Below, piece by piece: positions 23,778-32,255 of a DNA stretch of 34,103 nucleotides. The stretch is taken from NCBI GenBank assembly GCA_003562775.1, contig PWTU01000097.1, positions 1 to 34,103 of the forward strand. The letters run 5' to 3'. Under the pieces are notes generated by a model. That model was not told the DNA's origin, ran no database searches, and was given only the letters and a program-made list of their open reading frames with translations. This stretch comes from Ignavibacteriales bacterium (lineage in GTDB: Bacteria > Bacteroidota > Ignavibacteria > T3Sed10-11). Within the stretch, counting starts at the first letter, position 1; every line of letters begins with the position of its first letter. Position numbers and translations under genes: made by a program.

Positions 23778-24893
23778 ATGGCACAAATACGTTTTGATCA
23801 AAATGGGTTACAAGCTTTATTACAAGAATTGCAGCAACGCGAATATTCTGTTATTGGTCCTCGGATAAACAAAGGTTCGGTTGTTCTCGATGAGATAACA
23901 ATGATTGACGAGTTGCCCAGAGGATATATCGTCGAACAGGAGGCAGCGACCTACCGCCTGCATAAGACGGATTTCCCCGGGTTTTTCGGTATCACGCATA
24001 CGATGGGCGGATGGAATCGTTATCTGTATCCGGTTTTCACCACTCTCTGGAAGGCACATCGAAATCAACAGGAATTCAAGATCGATTGTTCTGTCGAAAA
24101 AAACTACCGATTTGCATTGCTCGGTATGCGTCCGTGCGATCTCGAAGCTATAAAAAAATATGATCGGATTTTTTTGCAGGACTTATATCAGGATAAATCA
24201 TACAAAGATCGTCGTGAAAAAGTATTTATAATTACAGTTAATTGCACTAAACCGTCGGGAACATGTTTTTGCGATTCGATGGAGAGCGGGCCGAAATCGG
24301 GCGAGGGTTTTGATCTCGCTGTTACCGAAATAATCGACAACGGAAAACATTATTTCATTGCGGAGACCGGAAGTGAAATAGCAGAGGAAATAATCAAAAA
24401 TATACCGTATGAAGACGCAAAAGAAAAAGAGGTAAAAGCTGCTGAAAACCTTGTGCTGAACGCGGCGACGCAAATGGGAAGAACTCTCGATACGGATAAT
24501 CTGAAGGAAATTCTTTATAAAAGTTATGAAAACCCACACTGGGATGATGTTGCATTACGATGTTTGACATGCGGAAACTGTACAATGGTCTGTCCGACGT
24601 GTTTTTGCACTACTATCGAAGACTATACTGATCTTACAGGAGCAACCGGACAACGTGTACGCAAGTGGGATTCGTGTTATAACAATGAGTTTTCTTATAT
24701 TCATGGCGGAAGCGTTAGAACCTCTGCATACGCCCGGTATCGCCATTGGATTATGCATAAACTTGCAACGTATTACGATCAGTTTGATACACCGGGATGT
24801 GTCGGTTGCGGGCGTTGTATAACGTGGTGTCCTGCTGCAATCGATATTACAGAAGAAGCAACAGCTATTCGAAAACATAGTATAACAGCATAA
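23778..24893 (+). CDS. hydB: NADP-linked (sulf)hydrogenase beta subunit, FeS protein
   Basis: 371 aa, matching the beta subunit (HydB/SudB-like) of group 3b enzymes such as the Pyrococcus furiosus soluble hydrogenases. The N-terminal two-thirds contains FALLGMRPCDLEAIKKYD and NCTKPSGTCFC. The C-terminus carries two [4Fe-4S] sets, CLTCGNCTMVCPTCFC and CVGCGRCITWC. It relays electrons between the flavin subunit HydG and the small subunit HydD; in some archaeal forms it supports sulfur or polysulfide reduction. It lies 14 bp after hoxW with no terminator between, so the group 3b genes appear to extend the hox operon. Confidence 0.93.
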   Translation: MAQIRFDQNGLQALLQELQQREYSVIGPRINKGSVVLDEITMIDELPRGYIVEQEAATYRLHKTDFPGFFGITHTMGGWNRYLYPVFTTLWKAHRNQQEFKIDCSVEKNYRFALLGMRPCDLEAIKKYDRIFLQDLYQDKSYKDRREKVFIITVNCTKPSGTCFCDSMESGPKSGEGFDLAVTEIIDNGKHYFIAETGSEIAEEIIKNIPYEDAKEKEVKAAENLVLNAATQMGRTLDTDNLKEILYKSYENPHWDDVALRCLTCGNCTMVCPTCFCTTIEDYTDLTGATGQRVRKWDSCYNNEFSYIHGGSVRTSAYARYRHWIMHKLATYYDQFDTPGCVGCGRCITWCPAAIDITEEATAIRKHSITA

Positions 24894-24904
24894 CAGGAGT
24901 CATT

Positions 24905-25366
24905 ATGGAAAACCTTGGATCCATTCTTAAAAAGCACCCGTTTTTTCAGGGGTTGGAGGATAACCACATAGAGTTTATTGTTGGTTGTGCTGCAAATGCA
25001 AGATTTAAAACCGGGGAATTTCTTTGCCGGGAGGGGCAGGAGGCAAACTATTTCTTTCTTATCAGAGAAGGGACGGTGAACCTCGAAATATATTCGCCTC
25101 AGAAAGGACCGATAATAATACAAACATTGGGAGAAGGCGAAATTGTGGGCTGGTCCTGGATCATATCTCCATATCAATGGCGGTTCGATGCCCGTTCGGT
25201 TGATAACACACGTTTGATCGCGCTTGATGGGAAATGTTTGCGGGATAAATGTAATGAAGATCCGTCGCTTGGATATGAATTATTAAAAAGATTTGCACCA
25301 ATAATTGAACAACGACTTGTTGCAACCAAAATACAATTACTTGATTTATATGGAAAAGACGACTGA
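24905..25366 (+). CDS. Cyclic-nucleotide-binding-domain protein inside the hydrogenase operon
   Basis: 153 aa, essentially one cNMP-binding (CAP_ED) beta-roll with a capping helix and no DNA-binding domain, so it is not a CRP-type transcription factor. Visible features are [30 protein letters not shown] and the phosphate-binding-cassette position [18 protein letters not shown]. The WSW...WRFDAR pattern is one I associate with cNMP-domain genes in group 3b hydrogenase clusters. The role is unproven; allosteric or assembly control of the enzyme is possible. Shine-Dalgarno AGGAG lies 7 bases before the ATG. It sits between hydB and hydG, overlapping the likely hydG start by 17 bp. Confidence 0.88.
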   Translation: MENLGSILKKHPFFQGLEDNHIEFIVGCAANARFKTGEFLCREGQEANYFFLIREGTVNLEIYSPQKGPIIIQTLGEGEIVGWSWIISPYQWRFDARSVDNTRLIALDGKCLRDKCNEDPSLGYELLKRFAPIIEQRLVATKIQLLDLYGKDD

Positions 25367-26219
25367 ATTGAAAAAGAATAATAACGGAATGCATTATCCG
25401 CTCCTGACGCAACCATATCGGGTAAAGCGGATTAACAATGAGACCCACGATACTTTTACTCTTCACCTTGAACCGGTAAACGGGACGAACGGAAACTTTT
25501 CGTTTGCCGCAGGTCAGTTTAACATGCTTTACATGTATGGCGTCGGTGAAATCCCGATATCGATAAGCGGTGATCCTTCGCATCCCGATCAGCTTGTGCA
25601 TACGACGAGAGCGGTAGGGACGGTGACAAAAGCGATGCGGAAATTAAAACGAGGCCATGTAATCGGAGTTCGGGGACCGTATGGCAGTGAATGGCCACTC
25701 GATATATTGACGGGAAAGGATGTTGTCTTTGTTGCCGGCGGCATCGGACTTGCGCCATTGAGATCGGCGATGTACCACATTGTCGCACAGCGTGAATTGT
25801 TCGGAAAAGTGGTATTGTTGTATGGGACACGAACGCCAATCGATATACTCTTTCGAAAGGAATTGGAACGCTGGAAATCGCGTTTCGATCTCGACGTGTA
25901 TGTTACGGTCGACCGGGCAATCGGTACATGGCGCGGATATGTAGGCGTCGTAACCACATTATTATCTCGAGCTCCGTATGACCCGCGAAACACAGTTGCT
26001 CTGGTTTGCGGGCCGGAGATAATGATGCGTTTCTCAATAATCGAACTGAAGAAACGTGGAGTCAAAGTCGATCAGATTTATCTGTCGATGGAACGAAATA
26101 TGAAATGCGGTATCGGACATTGCGGGCACTGTCAGTTAGGTCCTACATTTGTCTGCAAAGACGGTCCGGTATACCGCTACGACCAAATAAAACATCTTAT
26201 CGATATTCGGGAAGTATAA
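25350..26219 (+). CDS. hydG: NADP-linked (sulf)hydrogenase gamma subunit, FAD/NAD(P)-binding
   Basis: About 289 aa from ATG 25350; an ATG at 25389 is the main alternative and an upstream one at 25305 is unlikely. Ferredoxin-NADP-reductase fold: FAD-binding barrel with the phosphate-binding region near [22 protein letters not shown], then the NAD(P) domain with [17 protein letters not shown] and [11 protein letters not shown]. The C-terminal [2Fe-2S] site is [17 protein letters not shown]. It transfers electrons between NADP(H) or NAD(H) and the FeS chain of the hydrogenase. This is not the radical-SAM maturase HydG of [FeFe] enzymes, which shares the name. It is one base before hydD. Confidence 0.92.
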   Translation: MEKTTELKKNNNGMHYPLLTQPYRVKRINNETHDTFTLHLEPVNGTNGNFSFAAGQFNMLYMYGVGEIPISISGDPSHPDQLVHTTRAVGTVTKAMRKLKRGHVIGVRGPYGSEWPLDILTGKDVVFVAGGIGLAPLRSAMYHIVAQRELFGKVVLLYGTRTPIDILFRKELERWKSRFDLDVYVTVDRAIGTWRGYVGVVTTLLSRAPYDPRNTVALVCGPEIMMRFSIIELKKRGVKVDQIYLSMERNMKCGIGHCGHCQLGPTFVCKDGPVYRYDQIKHLIDIREV

Positions 26220-26220
26220 T

Positions 26221-27006
26221 ATGTCAAAAAAAAGAAAACCAAAACTTGCAGTCTGGAAATTTGCATCATGCGATGGGTGTCAGTTGAGTCTCCTTGATTG
26301 TGAAGATGAACTGCTCGCAATTACCGAACAGCTAACAATCGCATATTTTCCTGAAGCTACACGGACGGTCATTAAAGGACCGTACGATATCTCACTCGTT
26401 GAGGGTTCAATTACGACCCCGCACGATGCAGAACGAATACATCAGGTTCGTCGGTCATCTAAGTTTCTTGTCTCAATCGGTGCGTGTGCTACCGCAGGTG
26501 GTATTCAGGCATTGAAAAATTTCAAAGATGTCCGTTCATTCATTACTATGGTTTATCCGACCCCTCAATTTATCGAAACACTGAACAAATCGACGCCGAT
26601 TGCCGATCACGTGTTTGTGGATTATCAACTACGCGGATGTCCGATCAGTAAATTTCAATTGCTGGAACTGGTGAATGCATTTTTGAACGGGAGAAAGCCG
26701 AATATACCGCAATACAGTGTTTGCATCGAGTGTAAGCGAAAGGGTACGACGTGTGTGATGGTGGCAAACGGAACGCCCTGCCTTGGTCCCGTAACACAGG
26801 CGGGCTGCGATGCCATTTGTCCTGAGTTTGAAAGAGGATGCTATGGATGTTTTGGACCGAAAGAAACGCCGAACACACATTCTCTCGCAAACAGATGGAA
26901 ACAACTGGGTATTAAGGATGACGATATTGTTCGATCATTTAGAAGTTACAATGCCTATTCTGAAGCATTCCAGCGGGAAAGCATTGCACATGAAAAACAT
27001 GTTTAA
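26221..27006 (+). CDS. hydD: NADP-linked (sulf)hydrogenase small subunit
   Basis: 261 aa, longer than HoxY because it keeps a C-terminal FeS domain. The proximal cluster ligands are in [11 protein letters not shown] (Cys17 and Cys20), [10 protein letters not shown] and [10 protein letters not shown]. The additional cluster cysteines are in [35 protein letters not shown] and [10 protein letters not shown]. This three-cluster layout is that of group 3b delta subunits. No Tat signal, so it is cytoplasmic. The N-terminus is basic (MSKKRKPK). It follows hydG by one base and precedes hydA by 20 bp. Confidence 0.94.
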   Translation: MSKKRKPKLAVWKFASCDGCQLSLLDCEDELLAITEQLTIAYFPEATRTVIKGPYDISLVEGSITTPHDAERIHQVRRSSKFLVSIGACATAGGIQALKNFKDVRSFITMVYPTPQFIETLNKSTPIADHVFVDYQLRGCPISKFQLLELVNAFLNGRKPNIPQYSVCIECKRKGTTCVMVANGTPCLGPVTQAGCDAICPEFERGCYGCFGPKETPNTHSLANRWKQLGIKDDDIVRSFRSYNAYSEAFQRESIAHEKHV

Positions 27007-27026
27007 TATGAGGATAGAAAATCAAT

Positions 27027-28379
27027 ATGAAGTCCAAGACACGAAAATCTAAAAAACGAACGAAAGCAAGTCCGGGAGCCGGTAAAAAGCAGACGGTCAA
27101 AACGATAAAAGTCGAAAATCTTGCCCGTGTTGAAGGAGAGGGGTCGTTGTATGTAAAGATAAAAGGGAATGACATTACCAATCTTACTTTTACAATCTTC
27201 GAACCGCCCCGGTTCTTCGAAGCATTTCTCAGAGGGCGAAAATTTTCGGAAGTACCAGACATAACGGCGCGTATTTGCGGTATCTGCCCGATAGCGTATC
27301 AAATGAGTTCAGTGCAAGCTATCGAACAAGCATTCGGCATTACGGTGGATGATCAGATAAAAGAGTTAAGAAGGTTGATATATTGTGGTGAGTGGATCGA
27401 GAGTCACGTTCTTCACGTATTTATGCTTCACGCTCCCGATTTTCTTTCATACGAAGATTCGATCGTAATGGCAAAAGATCATCCGGAAATTGTGCAACAG
27501 GCGCTCCGTATGAAAAAAATCGGAAATGCATTGGTGACGGCATTGGGCGGTCGTGAAATTCACCCTGTGAGCATTCGTATCGGAGGGTTCTATAGCGTTC
27601 CTTCCAAGAAAAAATTAACGAGTATGCTGGATGATTTGAAATGGACACGCGACGCCGCTGAAAAAACAGTCGAATGGACTGCAACGCTTGACTTTCCCGA
27701 CTTCGAACGTGATTATGAATTCGTTGCAATGCATCATCCCGAGCGATATGCAGTTATCGAAGGGAAATTAATATCGAGCAAAGGACTCGACATAGAAATA
27801 AACGAATTTGAAGATCATTTTGTCGAAGTACATGTGGAACATTCAAATGCACTTCATTCCGTGCATCGTGAGCGCGGTCCGTATAAAGTAGGTCCACTTG
27901 CGCGCGTTGTGTTAAACTACGATCAATTAACGCCTGCTGCAAAACAGGCAGCGGCGCATGCCGGATTGGACATTAACTGCAGAAATCCATTTAAGAGTAT
28001 CATTGCCCGGAGTGTCGAGACGTTATATGCGTGTGAAGAAGCGATCAGGATAATCGAATCGTATGAAGAGCCCGAACGTGCATATGTGGATTTCGAACCG
28101 CGTCCATCGACCGGTCACGGATGCAGCGAAGCGCCCCGTGGACTCTTATATCATAAATATCGTATTGATGAAAATGGCGTTGTGCTCAATGCGAAGATTG
28201 TACCGCCGACCGCACAAAACCAAAAAACAATCGAAGAAGATTTACTTGAGTTTGTAAAAAAGCGGCTGCGTTTACCGCACGATAAGCTCACGTGGCAATG
28301 TGAGCAAGCGATACGTAATTATGATCCTTGTATTTCATGTGCAACACATTTTTTAAAATTGCATATTGAACGAACGTAA
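27027..28379 (+). CDS. hydA: NADP-linked (sulf)hydrogenase large subunit
   Basis: 450 aa. L1 is [19 protein letters not shown] (Cys84 and Cys87), the version typical of group 3b, and L2 is DPCISCATH (Cys435, Cys438, His441), so all four nickel ligands are present. Only nine residues follow His441 (FLKLHIERT), a short removable tail. The N-terminus has an unusual lysine-rich extension of about 25 residues ([20 protein letters not shown]) before the conserved start [12 protein letters not shown]. An AGGA lies upstream of the ATG. It overlaps the maturation-protease gene by 14 bp. The expected reaction is H2 plus NADP+ to NADPH, reversible. Confidence 0.95.
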   Translation: MKSKTRKSKKRTKASPGAGKKQTVKTIKVENLARVEGEGSLYVKIKGNDITNLTFTIFEPPRFFEAFLRGRKFSEVPDITARICGICPIAYQMSSVQAIEQAFGITVDDQIKELRRLIYCGEWIESHVLHVFMLHAPDFLSYEDSIVMAKDHPEIVQQALRMKKIGNALVTALGGREIHPVSIRIGGFYSVPSKKKLTSMLDDLKWTRDAAEKTVEWTATLDFPDFERDYEFVAMHHPERYAVIEGKLISSKGLDIEINEFEDHFVEVHVEHSNALHSVHRERGPYKVGPLARVVLNYDQLTPAAKQAAAHAGLDINCRNPFKSIIARSVETLYACEEAIRIIESYEEPERAYVDFEPRPSTGHGCSEAPRGLLYHKYRIDENGVVLNAKIVPPTAQNQKTIEEDLLEFVKKRLRLPHDKLTWQCEQAIRNYDPCISCATHFLKLHIERT

Positions 28380-28824
28380 AAATATTCTGGTTATCGGAAT
28401 CGGTAATGAATTTCGCGGCGATGATGCTGCAGGGTTGATCGCAGCCGAAATACTACGCGAGAAAAATATTAACGGAGTTACCATCCGAACGAATAACAAA
28501 GATGGGAGTGCATTATTGCTGCTGTGGGAGGGCTACGAGGATGTTATTCTTATCGATGCGGTGAGTGCGGGACAAACACCGGGAACGGTGCACAGTATAG
28601 ATATGCACAATACCGAGTATGAAGAAAAAGCTTTTCGGACATCGGGTCATGCCTTCAGTGTTTTCGAAACGGTTAAATTAGCCGGTTATATTAATAAGGT
28701 TCCATCACGCCTGATGCTCTACGGAATCGAAGGAACTGATTTTGAAACAGGGCAATCGCCGACGTCCGCAGTTCTGAAGGGTATTGAGGATGTCGTTGAG
28801 CTTATTGCAGAAAGAGTGTCGTAG
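28366..28824 (+). CDS. Hydrogenase maturation protease for the group 3b large subunit
   Basis: 152 aa, peptidase family M52. Nickel-sensing motif [13 protein letters not shown], then [15 protein letters not shown] with the second metal Asp, [10 protein letters not shown] with the His ligand, and [12 protein letters not shown]. It should trim the nine-residue tail of HydA. It starts with TTG at 28366; no ATG or GTG lies before the conserved motif, so the TTG is required. The 14-bp overlap with hydA implies translational coupling. Last gene of the hydrogenase cluster, and clearly different in sequence from hoxW. Confidence 0.92.
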   Translation: MNERKNILVIGIGNEFRGDDAAGLIAAEILREKNINGVTIRTNNKDGSALLLLWEGYEDVILIDAVSAGQTPGTVHSIDMHNTEYEEKAFRTSGHAFSVFETVKLAGYINKVPSRLMLYGIEGTDFETGQSPTSAVLKGIEDVVELIAERVS

Positions 28825-28880
28825 AACTTTCATTATACATATCTGGTTATAAGAGGAAATAAAAATATTTAGCCGGATAT

Positions 28881-29345
28881 ATGCATAGTAAATACTTTGG
28901 CAAACGGGGAGAAGGATGGGTAGTAGTACAATTCATCCTATTTGGTCTTTTGATTCTTACCACGCAATATTCTTTTGCTGAATTACCGAGTCCGGTCCGA
29001 TATAGCGGAATATTTTTTCTTATCATAGGCGGTGTATTCGGTACTTCAGGTGTTGTATATCTCGGCAGAAACATCACCCCTTTTCCGCGACCTCGTGATT
29101 CAGGTACTCTTATAACGCGCGGAGTATATAATCATGTACGCCATCCAATTTATACGGGAATCCTGTTCGGTACATTCGGCTGGTCGCTCATCATCAGCAA
29201 TGTTATCGGACTGATAGTGGTGCTTATCCTTTTTGTTTTCTTTGATGCGAAGTCCAGTAGAGAAGAAGCTTGGCTTGAAGAGCGATTTCCGGAGTATCTG
29301 GCATATAAAGAGCAGGTGAAGAAACTAATCCCCTGGTTTTATTGA
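28881..29345 (+). CDS. Isoprenylcysteine carboxyl methyltransferase-like (ICMT/PEMT) membrane protein
   Basis: 154 aa with about four membrane helices. The C-terminal half has the family's signature TRGVYNHVRHPIYTGILFG and the following EEAWLEERFPEYLAYKEQVK, which form the SAM-binding site in ICMT and phospholipid methyltransferases. The bacterial substrate is unknown; these proteins methylate small hydrophobic acids, lipids or thiols. It stands 56 bp after the hydrogenase protease and 95 bp before icd. There is no evidence that it belongs to the hydrogenase function. Confidence 0.87.
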   Translation: MHSKYFGKRGEGWVVVQFILFGLLILTTQYSFAELPSPVRYSGIFFLIIGGVFGTSGVVYLGRNITPFPRPRDSGTLITRGVYNHVRHPIYTGILFGTFGWSLIISNVIGLIVVLILFVFFDAKSSREEAWLEERFPEYLAYKEQVKKLIPWFY

Positions 29346-29440
29346 TTCGCACCGCTCGTTGAATATCCCCGTTTTTTTTTATATCTTTAATATTCCTTAT
29401 TATTTACGATAGCAAACACGTACCGAAGGATCAGTACATC

Positions 29441-30457
29441 ATGAGAAAAGTATCATTGATACCGGGCGACGGTATCGGACCCGATATTACGGAAACCGCG
29501 ATTCGGGTTATAGAAGCTACAGGAATCGATATCGAATGGGAGGAGGTAAAAGCCGGGCTTTCGGCTATTGAGGTACATAAAGATCCTCTTCCTGAAGCGA
29601 CGCTTGAATCAATACGAAATAATAGTATTGCGTTAAAAGGGCCGCTTACCACCCCGGTTGGCTCGGGATTCAGAAGCGTAAATGTTGCGTTGCGGAAGGA
29701 ATTTGATTTGTATGTTAATTTACGCCCTGCAAAATCATTCGAAGGCCTAAAGACCCGCTACGATAATGTGGATTTAATTGTGTTCCGTGAAAATACGGAA
29801 GAGTTTTATGCGGGTATTGAGCATTACATCGATCCCCAGAGAAGCGCTGCCGAAACCATTGGCGTCGTGACGAGAAACGGCTCGGAGCGGATTTGTAAAT
29901 ATGCATTCGAATATGCAAAACAACATGGAAGAAAAAAAGTAACGGTCGTTCATAAGGCAAATATATTAAAGTTTACCGGCGGATTGTTTCTCGAAGTTGC
30001 CAGGAATGTTGCGGAAGAATTTCCCGGGATAGAGTTCGATGACAAGATTATCGATAATATGGCGATGCAAATGGTGCTCAATCCGAATCAGTTCGATATC
30101 ATTCTTACGACAAATTTATTCGGTGACATTTTATCCGATCTTGCATCGGGGTTGGTCGGGGGACTCGGATTAGCGCCGGGGGCAAACATCGGATTTAATG
30201 CCGCCATTTTCGAAGCGGTACATGGCAGCGCTCCCGATATTGCAGGAAAGAACATTGCGAATCCGTGCGCCGTGATATTGGCGGGAGCGCAGATGCTCGA
30301 CTATCTGGGAGAACTTGATAAAGCAAAAAAAATTACTGATGCCGTCGCCGAAGTCATTAAAGAGGGAAAAAAGGTTACACGCGATCTCAATCCCGATACA
30401 TTTGTCGGAACGAAGGAGATGGGGGATGCGATCGAGGCGAGAGTGAAAGGATCATGA
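29441..30457 (+). CDS. icd: NAD-dependent isocitrate dehydrogenase
   Basis: 338 aa, the short homodimeric/NAD-IDH type. It converts isocitrate to 2-oxoglutarate and CO2 in the TCA cycle. GDGIGPDI starts the protein. The substrate-binding segment SGFRSVNVALRKEFDLYVN with its arginines and FRENTEEFYAGIEH are present. The catalytic Tyr is in ENTEEFYAG and the Lys in VHKANILK; metal Asp residues are in TNLFGDILSD. The cofactor region HGSAPDIAGKNIANP has Asp-Ile where NADP enzymes have Lys-Tyr, which indicates NAD. 3-Isopropylmalate or homoisocitrate dehydrogenase is less likely given the SGFRSVN substrate loop. AAGGA precedes the ATG. Confidence 0.88.
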   Translation: MRKVSLIPGDGIGPDITETAIRVIEATGIDIEWEEVKAGLSAIEVHKDPLPEATLESIRNNSIALKGPLTTPVGSGFRSVNVALRKEFDLYVNLRPAKSFEGLKTRYDNVDLIVFRENTEEFYAGIEHYIDPQRSAAETIGVVTRNGSERICKYAFEYAKQHGRKKVTVVHKANILKFTGGLFLEVARNVAEEFPGIEFDDKIIDNMAMQMVLNPNQFDIILTTNLFGDILSDLASGLVGGLGLAPGANIGFNAAIFEAVHGSAPDIAGKNIANPCAVILAGAQMLDYLGELDKAKKITDAVAEVIKEGKKVTRDLNPDTFVGTKEMGDAIEARVKGS

Positions 30458-30460
30458 TTC

Positions 30461-30522
30461 GTTAATTGTTATTGGTTAATCTTCGGCTACAACAAAAATA
30501 CGATTAACGAATAACGGATAAC
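30461..30522. repeat. Long imperfect palindrome between icd and dus
   Basis: Arms 30461-30480 and 30503-30522 pair over 20 positions with 16 Watson-Crick pairs, two G-T pairs and two mismatches, around a 22-nt loop. The arms are built of GTTAAT/GTTATT-like units, and a further related unit (ATTAAC, 30524-30529) follows. There is no T tail, so it resembles an interspersed palindromic repeat more than a terminator. Confidence 0.5.
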
Positions 30523-30546
30523 CATTAACTGACTAAAAATTCAGAA

Positions 30547-31524
30547 ATGAAGATAGGCAGCATACATATTGAAAACGGTGTTTTTCTCGCACCTATGGAA
30601 GATGTTACGGACATTCCCTTCCGTTTAATATGCAAACAACTCGGTGCGGATATTTTGTACACGGAGTTTGTCAATTGTGAAGGTCTGATACGTCATAACG
30701 AGAAGACACATAAAAAGATGTTGTTCCTTGATGAAGAACGCCCCATAGCCATACAAATTTACGGCGGGGAGGTATCATCGATGGGGGAAGCAGCAAAGCT
30801 TTCCGAGTCGATGAAGCCCGATTTTATCGATATAAATTGCGGATGTTGGGTAAAGAACGTCGCTATGCGCGGCGCCGGCGCCGGTTTGTTGCGCGATCTT
30901 CCGAAGATGGAACGGATTGCACGGACGGTTGTTGACGCAACGAGTTTACCGGTCACGTTAAAAACTCGTCTCGGATGGGACGCCGATTCGATCCGGATAC
31001 TTGAAGTAGCCAGGATGTGTGAAGATGCCGGTATACAGGCGCTCACCGTTCATTGCCGTACCCGGAAGCAGGCACATAGAGGTGAGGTCGATTGGTCGTG
31101 GATCGGGCGGCTCAAAGAAACCGTTTCCATACCGGTGATTGCAAACGGGGATATTAAAACTCCGGGAGATGCAAAATATCTCTTTGATGAAATGGGAGCT
31201 GATGCTGTAATGATCGGTCGCGGTGCGATCGAAAACCCGTGGATATTCAGTGAGATAAAAGAATACATTAACACAGGGAATATTCCGGATCACGCAACGC
31301 CCGTTCAGCGTATTCAACTATGTATAGATCATCTCAACCTGTCCGTAACATATAAAGGCGAACGTAAAGGGGTCATCGAAATGCGAAAACATTATTCCGG
31401 TTATTTGCGCGGCATGAAAAACGCATCAAAGGTGAGAGCTGAACTGATGCGATGGTGCGAACGTGAACCGGTTGTTGAACGTTTGACGAATTTTATGGAA
31501 GAGCAGTATGAGGTCGCCGTTTAA
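30547..31524 (+). CDS. dus: tRNA-dihydrouridine synthase
   Basis: 325 aa, the usual DusB-like length. An FMN TIM barrel that reduces uridine to dihydrouridine in tRNA. LAPMEDVTDIPFR marks the first strand and FMN site. DINCGCWVKNVAMRGAGAGLL contains the catalytic Cys region, with Trp where most homologues have Pro (CGCP). TLKTRLGW, ALTVHCRTRKQAHRG and GADAVMIGRGAIENPWIF complete the flavin-binding signature. The C-terminal helical domain that binds tRNA is present. The start lies 24 bp past a large intergenic hairpin, and a PAP2-like gene follows 6 bp after the stop. Confidence 0.92.
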   Translation: MKIGSIHIENGVFLAPMEDVTDIPFRLICKQLGADILYTEFVNCEGLIRHNEKTHKKMLFLDEERPIAIQIYGGEVSSMGEAAKLSESMKPDFIDINCGCWVKNVAMRGAGAGLLRDLPKMERIARTVVDATSLPVTLKTRLGWDADSIRILEVARMCEDAGIQALTVHCRTRKQAHRGEVDWSWIGRLKETVSIPVIANGDIKTPGDAKYLFDEMGADAVMIGRGAIENPWIFSEIKEYINTGNIPDHATPVQRIQLCIDHLNLSVTYKGERKGVIEMRKHYSGYLRGMKNASKVRAELMRWCEREPVVERLTNFMEEQYEVAV

Positions 31525-31530
31525 ACGTCT

Positions 31531-32148
31531 ATGTTAAAAAAAGCAGCAATAAACGATCCGGTTCACCAGTTTGCATGGTATATATCGGTGCTGTTCAATC
31601 CGACTACCCTTGGCGTCGTTGCGGTTTCGGTGTTCAGTTTCATGTTCGGACCCGGCGGCTTTGAGACTTTTGTATTATTCGTTATTTCTTTTTCTTTTTG
31701 TGTGTTTTTTCCATTCCTGTACCTGGTTTATTTAAAACGCAGTAATACAGTCGAATCGCTTGATGTACCGGTGCGTGCGCAGCGAACAATACCGTATCTA
31801 ATTGCAATAATAAGTTATATAGTCGGTCTTGCATTATTGATTTGGTACAACGCGCCGTGGCAATTGGTCGCACTGCTTGTGTGTTATCTCGGAAATACAT
31901 TGTTTATTGTTGGTGTGAATTTGTTCTGGAAGATAAGTGCTCACGCGATGGGCGTCGGCGCCGTTATTACCGGATTCGGTATGGTACTATCGCCCGCTTA
32001 TTTTATCGGAGTTGTTTTGCTGCCCCTTGTAAGCTGGTCGAGAATTAAGCTTGATATGCACTCGCGAAATCAAGTCATAGCTGGTTCGATACTTTCGATA
32101 ATCCTGACGGCTGTCCAGTTCGATCTTGTATTTAGAATATATAACTAA
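31531..32148 (+). CDS. PAP2-like integral membrane protein, motifs degenerate
   Basis: 205 aa with about six membrane helices. The segment VPVRAQR stands where the family's K-x6-RP motif would be. SAHAMG takes the place of the PSGH motif (His retained, Pro and Gly changed). WSRIKLDMHSRNQVIAG matches the third SR-x5-H-x3-D region with the final Asp replaced. It is therefore PAP2-related, but the phosphatase residues are only partly kept, and activity is uncertain. Family members act on undecaprenyl, phosphatidate or similar lipid phosphates in the membrane. It follows dus by 6 bp, so co-transcription is likely. Confidence 0.7.
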   Translation: MLKKAAINDPVHQFAWYISVLFNPTTLGVVAVSVFSFMFGPGGFETFVLFVISFSFCVFFPFLYLVYLKRSNTVESLDVPVRAQRTIPYLIAIISYIVGLALLIWYNAPWQLVALLVCYLGNTLFIVGVNLFWKISAHAMGVGAVITGFGMVLSPAYFIGVVLLPLVSWSRIKLDMHSRNQVIAGSILSIILTAVQFDLVFRIYN

Positions 32149-32154
32149 TAAAAT

Positions 32155-32233
32155 GTGCGATGCACTTGCCCGTAAAAAATAAGTAAATGTGTTTACGATG
32201 GTACTAATATTTAATATAAAAAGTGCGTTGCAC
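32155..32233. promoter_or_regulatory. Paired palindromic operators flanking the permease promoter
   Basis: GTGCGATGCAC (32155-32165) and GTGCGTTGCAC (32223-32233) differ at one base; each is a GTGC-N3-GCAC palindrome, and their centres are 68 bp apart. With their flanks they also form a 17-bp inverted repeat with two mismatches (32151-32167 and 32221-32237). Between them is a promoter, TTTACG (32192-32197), 17 bp, TATAAA (32215-32220). The right palindrome would cover the transcription start. This fits a repressor with a second, looping site. Confidence 0.5.
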
Positions 32234-32255
32234 ATTTAAACTTGATTATAAAAAC

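Noticed and set aside
28881-29345. ICMT-like gene as a hydrogenase maturation or prenylation factor
   Set aside because: It is separated by 56 bp from the cluster and belongs to a broad methyltransferase family, with no known link to [NiFe] enzymes. Proximity alone is not enough.
32223-32255. Extended GTG start for the SLC13-type permease
   Set aside because: The GTG lies within an operator-like palindrome and upstream of, or at, the predicted transcription start. The ATG at 32256 gives a proper membrane-protein N-terminus.
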